Source: Halobiforma lacisalsi AJ5
GTDB taxonomy: Archaea; Halobacteriota; Halobacteria; Halobacteriales; Natrialbaceae
Direction: 5' to 3'
NCBI RefSeq assembly: GCF_000226975.2
Contig: NZ_CP019285.1
Coordinates: 186,001-250,000, forward strand
Length of the DNA: 64,000 nt
Below are positions 33,832 to 41,738 of this stretch, piece by piece. Below the pieces are notes generated by a model, which saw only the letters and a list, made by a program, of their open reading frames with translations, had not been told where the DNA came from and made no database searches. Within the stretch, counting starts at the first letter, position 1. Each line of letters begins with the position of its first letter. The position numbers were made by a program, and so were the translations under genes.

Positions 33832-34077
33832 ATGGCGAAATCTGGGTCTTCAGGGTCCGTCGAGACGGGTACGGAACCCGTCGATCACGGGCACGATACC
33901 GCTGCCGTCGATAGCGACGAACGAAAACTCATGGCGACCCTCGAGGGGCGGTCCTGCCCGCATTGCGAGGGGGACGGCACCCTCGAGCGCGGTGAGTACA
34001 AGGGGAACGCGGCCGTCGTCTGTGACGGGTGCGAGACGCCGCGGGTACAGGTGTGGTCTCCGTCCGGCGACGACTGA
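33832..34077 (+). CDS. Small zinc-finger protein (HVO_A0556-like)
   Basis: An 81-residue protein whose C-terminal half has two CXXC knuckles, CPHCEGDGTL and VVCDGCETPRVQVW, with a YKGNAAVVC core. This resembles the haloarchaeal HVO_A0556-type zinc-finger proteins. The N-terminal 35 residues are Ser/Asp-rich and likely disordered. The function is unknown; such small zinc ribbons are often linked to regulation or stress. ATG at 33832 follows an AT-containing stretch (GGATAT). Confidence 0.7.
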   Translation: MAKSGSSGSVETGTEPVDHGHDTAAVDSDERKLMATLEGRSCPHCEGDGTLERGEYKGNAAVVCDGCETPRVQVWSPSGDD

Positions 34078-34115
34078 ACTCGAGCGAAGAAAGCGAAAGA
34101 GGGGACCGGCGTCGG

Positions 34116-34310
34116 CTACACTGACCGCGACCGGGATGCGGGGTAGTCGTGGCCGACGACGAGTGCGACGACGTTGATGGTGAGGAGACCGAGGAACAGG
34201 GAGAGTCGAGCGACGGAATCGATGCCGGTCAGAAAGACCGGCAGGTACGCGATCGGCAGGAGCGTGCCGATCCAGAAGCCCAGGGTGGTGACGGTACTCC
34301 CGAGATGCAT
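34116..34310 (-). CDS. Small two-helix membrane protein
   Basis: A 64-residue protein with two transmembrane helices (about residues 9-28 and 34-53) and a short basic tail. It begins MHLGSTVTTLGFWIGTLLPI. No family is recognised. Six bases separate its start from the stop of the DUF7511 gene on the same strand, so the two are probably an operon. The hydrophobic pattern and acidic neighbours support a real gene. Confidence 0.72.
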   Translation of the reverse strand: MHLGSTVTTLGFWIGTLLPIAYLPVFLTGIDSVARLSLFLGLLTINVVALVVGHDYPASRSRSV

Positions 34311-34316
34311 CTGTCG

Positions 34317-34622
34317 TTATCGCATGGATTCGAGGTCGACGAACGCGCCCTCGTGGGCGGCGATCCAGTTTGTCATCAGTTCCTCTTCCGACGCCGCCCG
34401 GGGGAAGACGGCGCACTCGTCGGGGGCGTTGTCGTTCTCGACGGTGACGTGGTCCAGTTCGAACCCGGCCTCGAGCGCCGCGTCGCGCTCGGTCCCTGCG
34501 GAGGACGTGTCAGGGGGCGACGCCCGTCCCGAGCCGCGTGGCAGTGCGTCGTCACCGCTCGCGTCGGCGGTCGGGCTGGCATCGTAGCCGGAATCGGCGT
34601 TCGTGTCGTTTTCGTGTGACAT
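34317..34622 (-). CDS. DUF7511-type haloarchaeal protein
   Basis: A 101-residue protein with a disordered Ser/Asp-rich N-terminus (residues 1-55) and a compact C-terminal domain. The domain contains HVTVENDNAPDECAVFPRAA and TNWIAAHEGAFVDLESMR, the signature of the small DUF7511 family. Function is unknown. It is the first gene of a probable two-gene unit with the small membrane protein downstream. ATG at 34622. Confidence 0.78.
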   Translation of the reverse strand: MSHENDTNADSGYDASPTADASGDDALPRGSGRASPPDTSSAGTERDAALEAGFELDHVTVENDNAPDECAVFPRAASEEELMTNWIAAHEGAFVDLESMR

Positions 34623-34955
34623 TGGTTGACAGGCGGTCGGTCGCGCCGGCCGAATCTACCCGACAGTCACCTATTGTTATCGACGGGCTACCCCGTCGAA
34701 ACGGAACGACTGCGGCCGAATCGAAGCCAGCGCCGACCGTTCACCCCCTCGAAAAAGAACTCTTCGGGACCCGACGTGTACGTTTCCGATAACTCGAACG
34801 GGCGACCTCGTGCGACCGGCGAACGCCTCGCGTAATCACTCTTTTCGACCCACCTGCAAGTGGTTAGTGAGTGATTGGAAAGAGAGACAGTCACAGGCTC
34901 GAATTCGTCCTCGAACGAGTCACGTGTACTCGACTGACGAACCACCGGTTCCCGC
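34623..34955. other. Intergenic region with a compound inverted repeat
   Basis: No well-supported gene occurs in these 333 bp; an 85-codon minus frame at 34688-34945 is possible but has no family character. The notable content is the inverted repeat at 34834-34876. The 34623-34690 side should hold the DUF7511 promoter. Confidence 0.45.
34834..34876. repeat. Compound inverted repeat
   Basis: The arms AATCACTC (34834-34841) and GAGTGATT (34869-34876) are perfectly complementary. They enclose a near-palindrome CCACCTGCAAGTGG (34850-34863). It sits between the HtrA-like protease and the DUF7511 gene. It could be a regulator-binding site or a structured RNA end. Confidence 0.55.
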
Positions 34956-36056
34956 TTACCGCGACCCGAGGGTCAGTTCCTCGGTCGTCTCGGTTCCGTC
35001 CCGCCACAGCCGGAGGTCGATCGTCTCGCCCGGGCTGGTCTCGAGCGCCAGGAACGTCGAGAGGGCGTGTCGGTCGGGGATCGGTTCGCCGTCCATCTCG
35101 AGGATCACGTCGCCGCCGACGGGGATCGGCTCCCCGCTGCGGCGAACCGTGCTGTCGGCCCCTTCCAGAACTCCCTCGGCCGCCTCGCCGGAGAATACCT
35201 CGGTCACCATCACGCCGGTGGCCCTCTCGAGGTCGTTCTCCTGGGCGATGATTCGGTCGACGGACGTGAGGCCGATCCCCATGAACGAGTGGCGGTACTC
35301 GCCGTCCTCGATGAGCGACGGGACCACCCGTGCGGTCAGCGCCGCGGAGATCGCGAAGCCGATGTTGTCACCGCCGGTCGCGTTGACGACGCCGACGACG
35401 TCGCCGTCGAGATCGACGAGCGGGCCCCCGCTGTTACCAGGGTTGACGGCGGCGTCCGTCTGGACGACGTTCGGCAGGGAGAACTGTCGGCCCGGTGGGT
35501 TTACGGTTCGATTGACGCCGCTGACGATCCCCTCGGTGAGGGTCCCTTCGAGGCCGTATGGGTTGCCGACGGCGAGTACCTGCTGGCCGACGACGGGACG
35601 TTCCTCGGCCAGAGAGAGTGGCGAGGCCGACTCCGGGACGTGATCGACCTCGAGGACGGCCAGATCGCTGTGGGGGTCGGTGCCGACGAGGCGGGTGCTC
35701 GTCCAGTCGCCGTTGATGTACTGGAGGTCGGCGTCTTCCCCGCCGGCGACGACGTGGTCGTTCGTGACGACGTGGTTCTCGTCGAAGAGGAACCCGGACC
35801 CCTGGCCCCGACCGACGTCGCCGGTGATGGGGTCGGAGACCCCGAGCACTCGGACCATCGTGACCGAGTCGATGATCGTCTCGTAGACGTCGGTGTAAGC
35901 GGAGCCGTCGGCGACGTTCTCTCGGTCGATTTCGTGGACGGAACCGCCTTCGATCGGGTCGTCCCCTCGCGGTTCCGCACACCCGGCGACCGCGCCGAGG
36001 AGGCCGGCGCCGGCCGCCGCGAGGAACCGCCGCCGATCGACTCGCGAATCGTTCAT
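34956..36056 (-). CDS. HtrA/DegP-type serine protease, Tat lipoprotein
   Basis: A 366-residue exported S1C protease. The N-terminus has a twin-arginine RRRFLAAAGAGLLGAVAGC signal with a lipobox cysteine, so it should be anchored outside the membrane. The trypsin-like triad is His in VVTNDHVVAGG (about 97), Asp in PHSDLAVLEV (about 127) and Ser in NPGNSGGPLVD (about 206). A single C-terminal PDZ domain runs from about 265 to 360. It would degrade or refold damaged surface proteins. Length is normal for a one-PDZ HtrA. Confidence 0.9.
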   Translation of the reverse strand: MNDSRVDRRRFLAAAGAGLLGAVAGCAEPRGDDPIEGGSVHEIDRENVADGSAYTDVYETIIDSVTMVRVLGVSDPITGDVGRGQGSGFLFDENHVVTNDHVVAGGEDADLQYINGDWTSTRLVGTDPHSDLAVLEVDHVPESASPLSLAEERPVVGQQVLAVGNPYGLEGTLTEGIVSGVNRTVNPPGRQFSLPNVVQTDAAVNPGNSGGPLVDLDGDVVGVVNATGGDNIGFAISAALTARVVPSLIEDGEYRHSFMGIGLTSVDRIIAQENDLERATGVMVTEVFSGEAAEGVLEGADSTVRRSGEPIPVGGDVILEMDGEPIPDRHALSTFLALETSPGETIDLRLWRDGTETTEELTLGSR

Positions 36057-36279
36057 AGCCGACGGCTAGGACTCCACGTATTTCAAGTTCCGGAAACAGT
36101 GAACGCCGTTCGACGACCCCTCGGCCGATTTTCGATCAGGAAACGAGGGGGTCTCGAGCGGAGTCGACCGCGTCGACGGGATTCCGACGCTGGCGACAGC
36201 ACTCAGCCGAGCGGCGAGAAGGGAGGACGCGACGAACGGAAGGGAAAACGTGTTACCCGCGGCCCCCCGATTCCGGTAC

Positions 36280-37665
36280 ATGATCACGGAAGACGCCCGC
36301 GCGCTGCTCGCGACGGGAGGCGTCTGCGACTCCTGTCTCGGCCGCCCGTTCGCCGACAGGAGTTTCGGACTGACGAACGCCGAACGCGGTCGCGCACTGC
36401 GAACGACGGTCGCGCTGGCCGACGACGAGGACTTCGACCCGACCCCGCCCACGGACTGCTGGGTCTGTGAGGGGTACTGTGGCACCTTCGACCCGATCGC
36501 CGATGCAGTCGTCGAGGCGCTCGAGGGCGTCGACTTCGCCACCTACCAGGTCGGCACGCAGGTCCCGCCGCTGGTCGAGGAGAACGACCGACTGCTCCGG
36601 GAGGACGCCGGCCTCGAGCCCGACGTCGGCGAATCGCTCAAGCGGGAGGTAAACCGCGAGGTCGGCCGCCGCGTCGGCGCCAGGACGGGCGCCGAGGTCG
36701 ACTTCGACCGCCCCGACGTGCTCGCGGTGGTCGACCTCGAGGGGTTCGACCCCCGCGAGGCCCTCGAAACGGGCTCGGTGACCGGCCACGCGGTGGACGT
36801 CCAGATCAACCCCGCGTTCGTCTACGGCCGCTACCGCAAACTCGAGCGCGATATCCCGCAGACGGAGTGGCCCTGCCGGGAGTGTGGCGGCAGCGGGATC
36901 CAGCTCGGCGACGACGGCGAGGAACCCTGCGACTACTGCGGAGGGTCGGGCTACATGTACGACACGAGCGTCGAACAGACGGTCCGCCCGCACGTCGTCG
37001 CGGCCATGGACGGCGACGAGGGTACCTTCCACGGCGCTGGCCGAGAGGACGTCGACGCCCGCATGCTCGAGGAGGGGCGGCCGTTCGTCCTCGAGGTGAA
37101 ACGCCCCCACGAGCGCGACCCCGACCCGGCCGAACTCGAGGCGAAGATCAACGAGGCCGCCGACGGCAGCGTCGAGGTCGAGGGGCTCCGCCTGGCGACC
37201 TACGAGATGGTCGAACGCGTCAAGGAACACGACGCGAGCAAGCACTACCGCGCCGACGTCGAGTTCTCCGAGCCGGTCGACGAGAAGCGGTTCGACGAGG
37301 CGATCGCGGAACTCGACGGGACGACCCTCGCACAGGAGACGCCCCAGCGGGTCGACCACCGGCGCGCGGCGCTGACCCGCGAGCGGACGGTCTACGACCT
37401 CGAGGGCGAACTTCGGTCGTCGACCGAGGCCGAGGTGCGGCTCCACGGCGAGGGCGGGCTCTACGTCAAGGAGTTCGTGAGCGGCGACGACGGCCGCACC
37501 GAGCCGAGCCTGGCTGGCACGCTCGGGGTCGACGCCGAGGTGACCGCGCTTGACGTCACGGGCGTCGAGGGCGAGGACGAGCCGTTCGAACGCGAGGAGT
37601 ACTTCCTGGACGAGCCACGCGACGGCGACGACGACAGCGACGACGACGGCAGCGACCGGAACTGA
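36280..37665 (+). CDS. pus10: tRNA pseudouridine(54/55) synthase Pus10
   Basis: A 461-residue archaeal Pus10. The N-terminal zinc-binding region has CDSCLGR and CWVCEGYC. A central insertion holds two more knuckles, CRECGGSG and CDYCGGSGY. The catalytic block GREDVDARMLEEGRPFVLEV contains the aspartate of the pseudouridine synthase active site. The C-terminus GGLYVKEFVSGDDGRTEPSL is typical. It converts U54 and U55 of tRNAs to pseudouridine, and its product at position 54 is the substrate of TrmY, encoded nearby. ATG at 36280; the tail is poly-Asp. Confidence 0.93.
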   Translation: MITEDARALLATGGVCDSCLGRPFADRSFGLTNAERGRALRTTVALADDEDFDPTPPTDCWVCEGYCGTFDPIADAVVEALEGVDFATYQVGTQVPPLVEENDRLLREDAGLEPDVGESLKREVNREVGRRVGARTGAEVDFDRPDVLAVVDLEGFDPREALETGSVTGHAVDVQINPAFVYGRYRKLERDIPQTEWPCRECGGSGIQLGDDGEEPCDYCGGSGYMYDTSVEQTVRPHVVAAMDGDEGTFHGAGREDVDARMLEEGRPFVLEVKRPHERDPDPAELEAKINEAADGSVEVEGLRLATYEMVERVKEHDASKHYRADVEFSEPVDEKRFDEAIAELDGTTLAQETPQRVDHRRAALTRERTVYDLEGELRSSTEAEVRLHGEGGLYVKEFVSGDDGRTEPSLAGTLGVDAEVTALDVTGVEGEDEPFEREEYFLDEPRDGDDDSDDDGSDRN

Positions 37666-37671
37666 CCTCGC

Positions 37672-39762
37672 TTACGCGTCCGCCGCCTCCTCCCGACCCG
37701 GATCGTGCGTCTCGTACCACTCGAGGAGCTGCTCGAGCCGGTGGATCGCCCGGTCCGGATCGCCGATATCGTGGTGTTCGTCCGGGTAGACGACGAGCTT
37801 CGCGTCGACGCCCTGTTTCCGCGCGGCGACGTACAACTGCTCCGACTGGGTGGGTGGACAGCGCCAGTCCTCGTCGCCGGCCATCACCAGCAGCGGCGTA
37901 TCGATCCCGTCGGCCTCGAGGATCGCCGATCCCTCGTCGAACGTCTCTGGGTCCTCCCAGGGGAGGCCGAAGTCCGCCTCCATCCAGTTGTGCGAGTCGC
38001 TCGTGCCGAACTCCGCCCGGAGGTCGTAGATCCCGTGTTCGGGCGCGGCGGCGGCGAACAGGTCCGTCTGCGTGACGAGATACCCCTGTGCGATTCCACC
38101 GTAGGAGAAGCCGTACCCGAAGACGCGGTCGGGGTCGACCCAGCCCCGATCGACGAGCGACTCCACGCCGGCGACGATGTCGTCGACTTCGGCGGTTCCC
38201 CACCGCCCCTTCAGTACCTCGGCGAACTCCCGGCCGCGGGAGATCCCCCCGCGGTAGTTCGGGCGGAAGACGACGTAGCCGCGGCTCGTCAGCGCCGCAT
38301 GGTCGAAGCTGAACTCCGATTCGTCGTAGGAGATCGGGCCGCCGTGGATCGCCACCACGAGCGGGTGGGGGCCGTCCTCGAGGTCGAGGTCGAGGTCGGG
38401 ATCGGAGTAGACGATGCCCTCGAGCGTCCAGCCGTCGGACTCCCACTCGACGCGGCGCACCGCGGGCATCGAGTGGGAATCGATCAGGTCGGCGTTGACT
38501 GCGGAGAGCCGCCGCAACGACGCTGGAGACTCGTCGGCGGTCAGGTCCAGGTCGTCGACCGCGACCGCGTGGACGTCGAGCCCGTCGCTCGGATGCGAGA
38601 ACAGGACCGACGCCGTCTCACCGTCGGCGGCGACGTCGAAGCCCTGGATCGCACGGTCCTCGCCCTGCGCGTCGAAGACGCGTTCGACCGTTCCGTCCAG
38701 TTCCGCGCGGACGAGCCTGGTCCGGCCCTCGTCGCCGACGAGGGTGTAGGCGGCGTCGCCGACCCACTCGACGGTCCCCCAGTAGGCGACCGTCCGATCG
38801 AGGTTCGCCGTCAGCGACCGCGATTCCTCGCCGTCGTGGTAGTGGACCTCCGCGGGTCGACACCAGTTCTCCGAGTCGCGAACGACGAAGCCGAGGGTCC
38901 CGTCCTCGCGCCACGACGGTCGCGAGCACTGCCGGTCGCCGTCGGTCAGCCGCCGCAGGTCGGAGCCGTCCGGGGCGATCGTATAGAGGTCCCGAACCAG
39001 CGTATCGTCGGGCCGCTCGAGCCGACAGGAGGTGAACGCGATCCGGCCGGTCGGCCCCCAGCGCGGTTCCATGCCGGCGATGTCCTGGAACGCACCGCCG
39101 CCGAAGGCGTCGTCGAGGCGTGCGGTCTCGCCCGAGTCGTAATCGACGACGAACAGGTAGGTCGTCACGTCGTCCGTCCAACCGGTTCCGTCGACCTTGT
39201 GCTGGAGCCGCGTCGTCTCGATCGGCCCGCCGTCGCGGACCTCCTCGAGGTAGGCCCGCTCGTCCTCGGTCGGGTCCCGGGCGGCGATCACCAGCCGGTC
39301 CCCCTCGGGCCCCCAGTCGAACGCCGAGACGCCCTCCTCGCGGTCGGTCACCTGTCGGGCGTCGCCGCCGCGGGCCAGGTCGAACGACCAGACCTGCTGG
39401 TCCGGCCCGTCGTCGCCGTTTTCGTCGCCTTCCGTCGAATCGTCTACGTCGTCCTCCGAACCCTCTCGCTCCCGCCGGCCGATCCGCCGCTCCACGTCCG
39501 TCTCCCTGTCGGCGAGGAAGGCGAGTCTGTCCCCCGACGGGCTCCAGGTCGGACTCGAGGCACCGTCGACGGCGGTCAACCGGTGGGGCTCGCGGGAGCC
39601 GTCCGCGGGCACGACGAACAGGGAACTGACGGCCTCGTCGGCTTCCTGTTCGTACTCCGTCGCGACGAACGCAACCCGGTCGCCCTCCGGCGAGATCGCG
39701 AGGTCGGTGATCTGCGTGAGATCGTAGAACGCCTCGAGCGGAATCGCGTCGGATACAGTCAT
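37672..39762 (-). CDS. S9-family serine peptidase (acylaminoacyl-peptidase/prolyl oligopeptidase-like)
   Basis: A 696-residue protein. An N-terminal beta-propeller (about residues 1-420, WD40-like repeats such as SPTWSPSGDRLAFLADRE) is followed by an alpha/beta-hydrolase domain with HGGPISYDE. The nucleophile is Ser553 in GYGFSYGGIAQG, with Asp632 in AGDEDWRCPP and His663 or 664 in PDEHHDIG. S9C peptidases remove acylated residues or cleave short peptides in the cytoplasm. An acidic insertion lies in the propeller (about residues 95-120). It is convergent with pus10, 6 bp apart. Confidence 0.9.
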   Translation of the reverse strand: MTVSDAIPLEAFYDLTQITDLAISPEGDRVAFVATEYEQEADEAVSSLFVVPADGSREPHRLTAVDGASSPTWSPSGDRLAFLADRETDVERRIGRREREGSEDDVDDSTEGDENGDDGPDQQVWSFDLARGGDARQVTDREEGVSAFDWGPEGDRLVIAARDPTEDERAYLEEVRDGGPIETTRLQHKVDGTGWTDDVTTYLFVVDYDSGETARLDDAFGGGAFQDIAGMEPRWGPTGRIAFTSCRLERPDDTLVRDLYTIAPDGSDLRRLTDGDRQCSRPSWREDGTLGFVVRDSENWCRPAEVHYHDGEESRSLTANLDRTVAYWGTVEWVGDAAYTLVGDEGRTRLVRAELDGTVERVFDAQGEDRAIQGFDVAADGETASVLFSHPSDGLDVHAVAVDDLDLTADESPASLRRLSAVNADLIDSHSMPAVRRVEWESDGWTLEGIVYSDPDLDLDLEDGPHPLVVAIHGGPISYDESEFSFDHAALTSRGYVVFRPNYRGGISRGREFAEVLKGRWGTAEVDDIVAGVESLVDRGWVDPDRVFGYGFSYGGIAQGYLVTQTDLFAAAAPEHGIYDLRAEFGTSDSHNWMEADFGLPWEDPETFDEGSAILEADGIDTPLLVMAGDEDWRCPPTQSEQLYVAARKQGVDAKLVVYPDEHHDIGDPDRAIHRLEQLLEWYETHDPGREEAADA

Positions 39763-39867
39763 AGCGCATTCCTTTCAGCGAGGTTCCAAATGCGTTGGGG
39801 TGGCCGGGGGCGAACCGACGGCCGGGAGTCACAACCGTTATTTCCCGAGTCCGCGACCCCTTCGCGT

Positions 39868-40539
39868 ATGCCCTTCGGCGTCGACGAGGCCGGCAAGGGA
39901 CCGGCACTGGGATCGATGTTCGCCGCGGCCGTCCACCTCGAGGAGCCGGCCGTCCTGCCCGACGGGATCGCGGACTCGAAGCGGCTCTCTCCGTCCAGAC
40001 GGGACGCACTCGCCGAAACGATCCGCGAGGACGATCGGATCTCGGTCGGCGTCGCCGAAGTGCCCCCCGAGCGGATCGACGATCCGGAGACCGACATGAA
40101 CTCGCTGACGGTCCGGGCCCACGCCGCGGCGATCGAGGACGCGCTCGCCGACGTCGCGGCGGACGACCGGATCGCGGGCCTCTGTGACGCCTGCGACACC
40201 GACGCGGATCGGTTCGCCCGCCGGGTCGCCGACGCCTGTGGCCCGTTCGAGGGCGAGGGAACACTCGAGGTCGACGCCCGCCACGGGGCCGACGACGACT
40301 CGCCGCTGGTCGGCGCGGCGAGCATCGTCGCCAAGGTCGAACGCGACGCCCACGTCGCGGCCATCGCCGACGAGTACGGCGACGTCGGCAGCGGGTACCC
40401 CGGGGATTCGACCACCCGTGAGTTCCTCTCCGACTACGTCGCGGAACACGGCGAGTTGCCGCCGTTCGCCCGCAGTTCCTGGTCGACCTGCGAGGAGTTG
40501 CTGGCCGAGGCGCGACAGACCGATCTCGGGCAGTTCTGA
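39868..40539 (+). CDS. rnhB: Ribonuclease HII
   Basis: A 223-residue enzyme starting MPFGVDEAGKGPALGSMFAA, giving catalytic Asp6 and Glu7. The motif IADSKRLSPSRRDAL follows. A central aspartate in AGLCDACDTDADRF and GAASIVAKVERDAHV with SGYPGDSTTREFL at the C-terminus complete the RNase HII pattern. It nicks RNA in RNA-DNA hybrids and removes ribonucleotides from DNA. ATG at 39868 is fixed by the catalytic motif; the much longer in-frame region upstream is shadow of the opposite-strand peptidase. It is divergent from that peptidase. Confidence 0.93.
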   Translation: MPFGVDEAGKGPALGSMFAAAVHLEEPAVLPDGIADSKRLSPSRRDALAETIREDDRISVGVAEVPPERIDDPETDMNSLTVRAHAAAIEDALADVAADDRIAGLCDACDTDADRFARRVADACGPFEGEGTLEVDARHGADDDSPLVGAASIVAKVERDAHVAAIADEYGDVGSGYPGDSTTREFLSDYVAEHGELPPFARSSWSTCEELLAEARQTDLGQF

Positions 40540-40587
40540 TCCTCGATTCCGCGGGGAGGCCGTCCGGGCCGGCGATTTCTGTCGACC

Positions 40588-40598
40588 GATTTATATCC
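40588..40598 (+). promoter_or_regulatory. TATA box of the antiporter gene
   Basis: GATTTATATCC is centred near 40593, about 27 bp upstream of the GTG at 40620. This is a near-consensus haloarchaeal TATA box that supports the GTG as a leaderless start. Confidence 0.65.
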
Positions 40599-40619
40599 GC
40601 GCTCGACACAAAGTCAGGC

Positions 40620-41639
40620 GTGTCCGTCGTTACGATTCTCGGACTGCTCGCGCTCGCCGCGGCCGCCACGGCCGTCGTCTGGAAAGGGAGCACGTGGCTC
40701 GAGAGTTCGGCGAACCAGTTGGCCGTCGGCTACGGCGTGCCCGCGGTCGTCCAGGGGGCGATCATCGCCGCCGCCGGCTCGAGTATGCCGGAACTTGTCA
40801 GCGTCCTCGTCGCGACGCTGCTCCACGGGGAGTTCGAGCTCGGGATCGGCGCGATCGTCGGCTCCGCGGTGTTCAACCTGCTCGTCATCCCGGCAGGGTC
40901 GGCCCTGGTGACCGAGTCCGACGGCGGGATGGAAACCGGGCGCGACCTGGTCTACAAGGAGGCGCTGTTCTACATGGTCGCGGTCGCGACGCTGCTGCTT
41001 ACCTTCTCGATGGCGGTCATCTACAACCCGAGCGATGGGGCGACGCTGCAGGGATCGTTCACCCGGCCCCTCGCGGTCTTTCCGCTCGGGATCTACGGTC
41101 TCTACGTGTTCAGCCAGTACCTCGACACTGCCGACCACGAGGCCGAGGAGGACGGGACGGTCCAGCCCCGGACGTGGCTGTGGTTCGGCCTCGGGCTCGT
41201 GTTGATCATCGTCGGCGTCGAGGGGCTCGTCCGGGCCGCGATCGGCCTCGGCGACGCGTTCGGGACGCCCGCGTTCCTGTGGGGGATGACCGTCGTCGCG
41301 GCCGGCTCGAGCATCCCGGACGCGTTCGTCAGCGTCGCCGCCGCACGCTCGGGGCGGCCGTCGGTCAGCCTCGCCAACGTGTTGGGGAGCAACGTTTTCG
41401 ACCTGCTCGTGGCCGTACCGCTGGGCGTGCTCGTCGCGGGCAGCCTGGCGATTACCTTCCCGCACGTCGTGCCGATGATGGCGTTTCTGATCTTCGCGAC
41501 GATCGTTTTCTTCGCGATCGCCAGAACCGGGATGGTGCTCTCCGAGCGGGAGGCCTGGCTGTTGCTGGCGACGTACGGACTGTTCGTCGCCTGGCTGGTT
41601 CTCGAGAGCGTCGGCGTGACCGACGTCGTCCGGACCTGA
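40620..41639 (+). CDS. Sodium/calcium antiporter (CaCA family)
   Basis: A 339-residue membrane protein with two inverted alpha-repeats, the hallmark of Ca2+/cation antiporters. The repeat motifs are AAAGSSMPELVSVLVA (about residues 57-72) and VAAGSSIPDAFVSVAAA (about 227-243), each followed by GSxVFNL or GSNVFDL. About ten transmembrane helices are predicted. It probably exports Ca2+ in exchange for Na+ or H+. The start is a GTG, supported by a TATA box at about -27. It is convergent with secD, with a structured repeat between. Confidence 0.9.
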   Translation: MSVVTILGLLALAAAATAVVWKGSTWLESSANQLAVGYGVPAVVQGAIIAAAGSSMPELVSVLVATLLHGEFELGIGAIVGSAVFNLLVIPAGSALVTESDGGMETGRDLVYKEALFYMVAVATLLLTFSMAVIYNPSDGATLQGSFTRPLAVFPLGIYGLYVFSQYLDTADHEAEEDGTVQPRTWLWFGLGLVLIIVGVEGLVRAAIGLGDAFGTPAFLWGMTVVAAGSSIPDAFVSVAAARSGRPSVSLANVLGSNVFDLLVAVPLGVLVAGSLAITFPHVVPMMAFLIFATIVFFAIARTGMVLSEREAWLLLATYGLFVAWLVLESVGVTDVVRT

Positions 41640-41645
41640 TACGGG

Positions 41646-41692
41646 TTACTGTAACTCGTTTCCGCCGCAACCGCGACCCGGACGGCGGCTGT
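41646..41692. repeat. Inverted repeat between convergent genes (copy 2)
   Basis: This segment starts TTACTGTAACTCG and contains the arms CCGCCG and CGGCGG around CAACCGCGACCCGGA. It shares TTACTGTAAC and the core CGCAACCGCGACCCGG with the repeat at 17885-17952, the core being in the opposite orientation relative to the TTACTG end. Like that copy it lies between two converging genes (antiporter and secD). Confidence 0.6.
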
Positions 41693-41738
41693 GTCGGTCC
41701 ATCGGGACGGCAGTCCGTATGAAAAGAGCGACGCGGCG

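Noticed and set aside
34688..34945. 85-codon minus-strand frame upstream of the DUF7511 gene
   Set aside because: No recognisable motif, and it overlaps the compound palindrome; weak support, so not listed as a gene.
37705..39867. Long in-frame extension upstream of RNase HII
   Set aside because: It is antisense to the S9 peptidase; the catalytic DEAGKGP motif places the true start at 39868.
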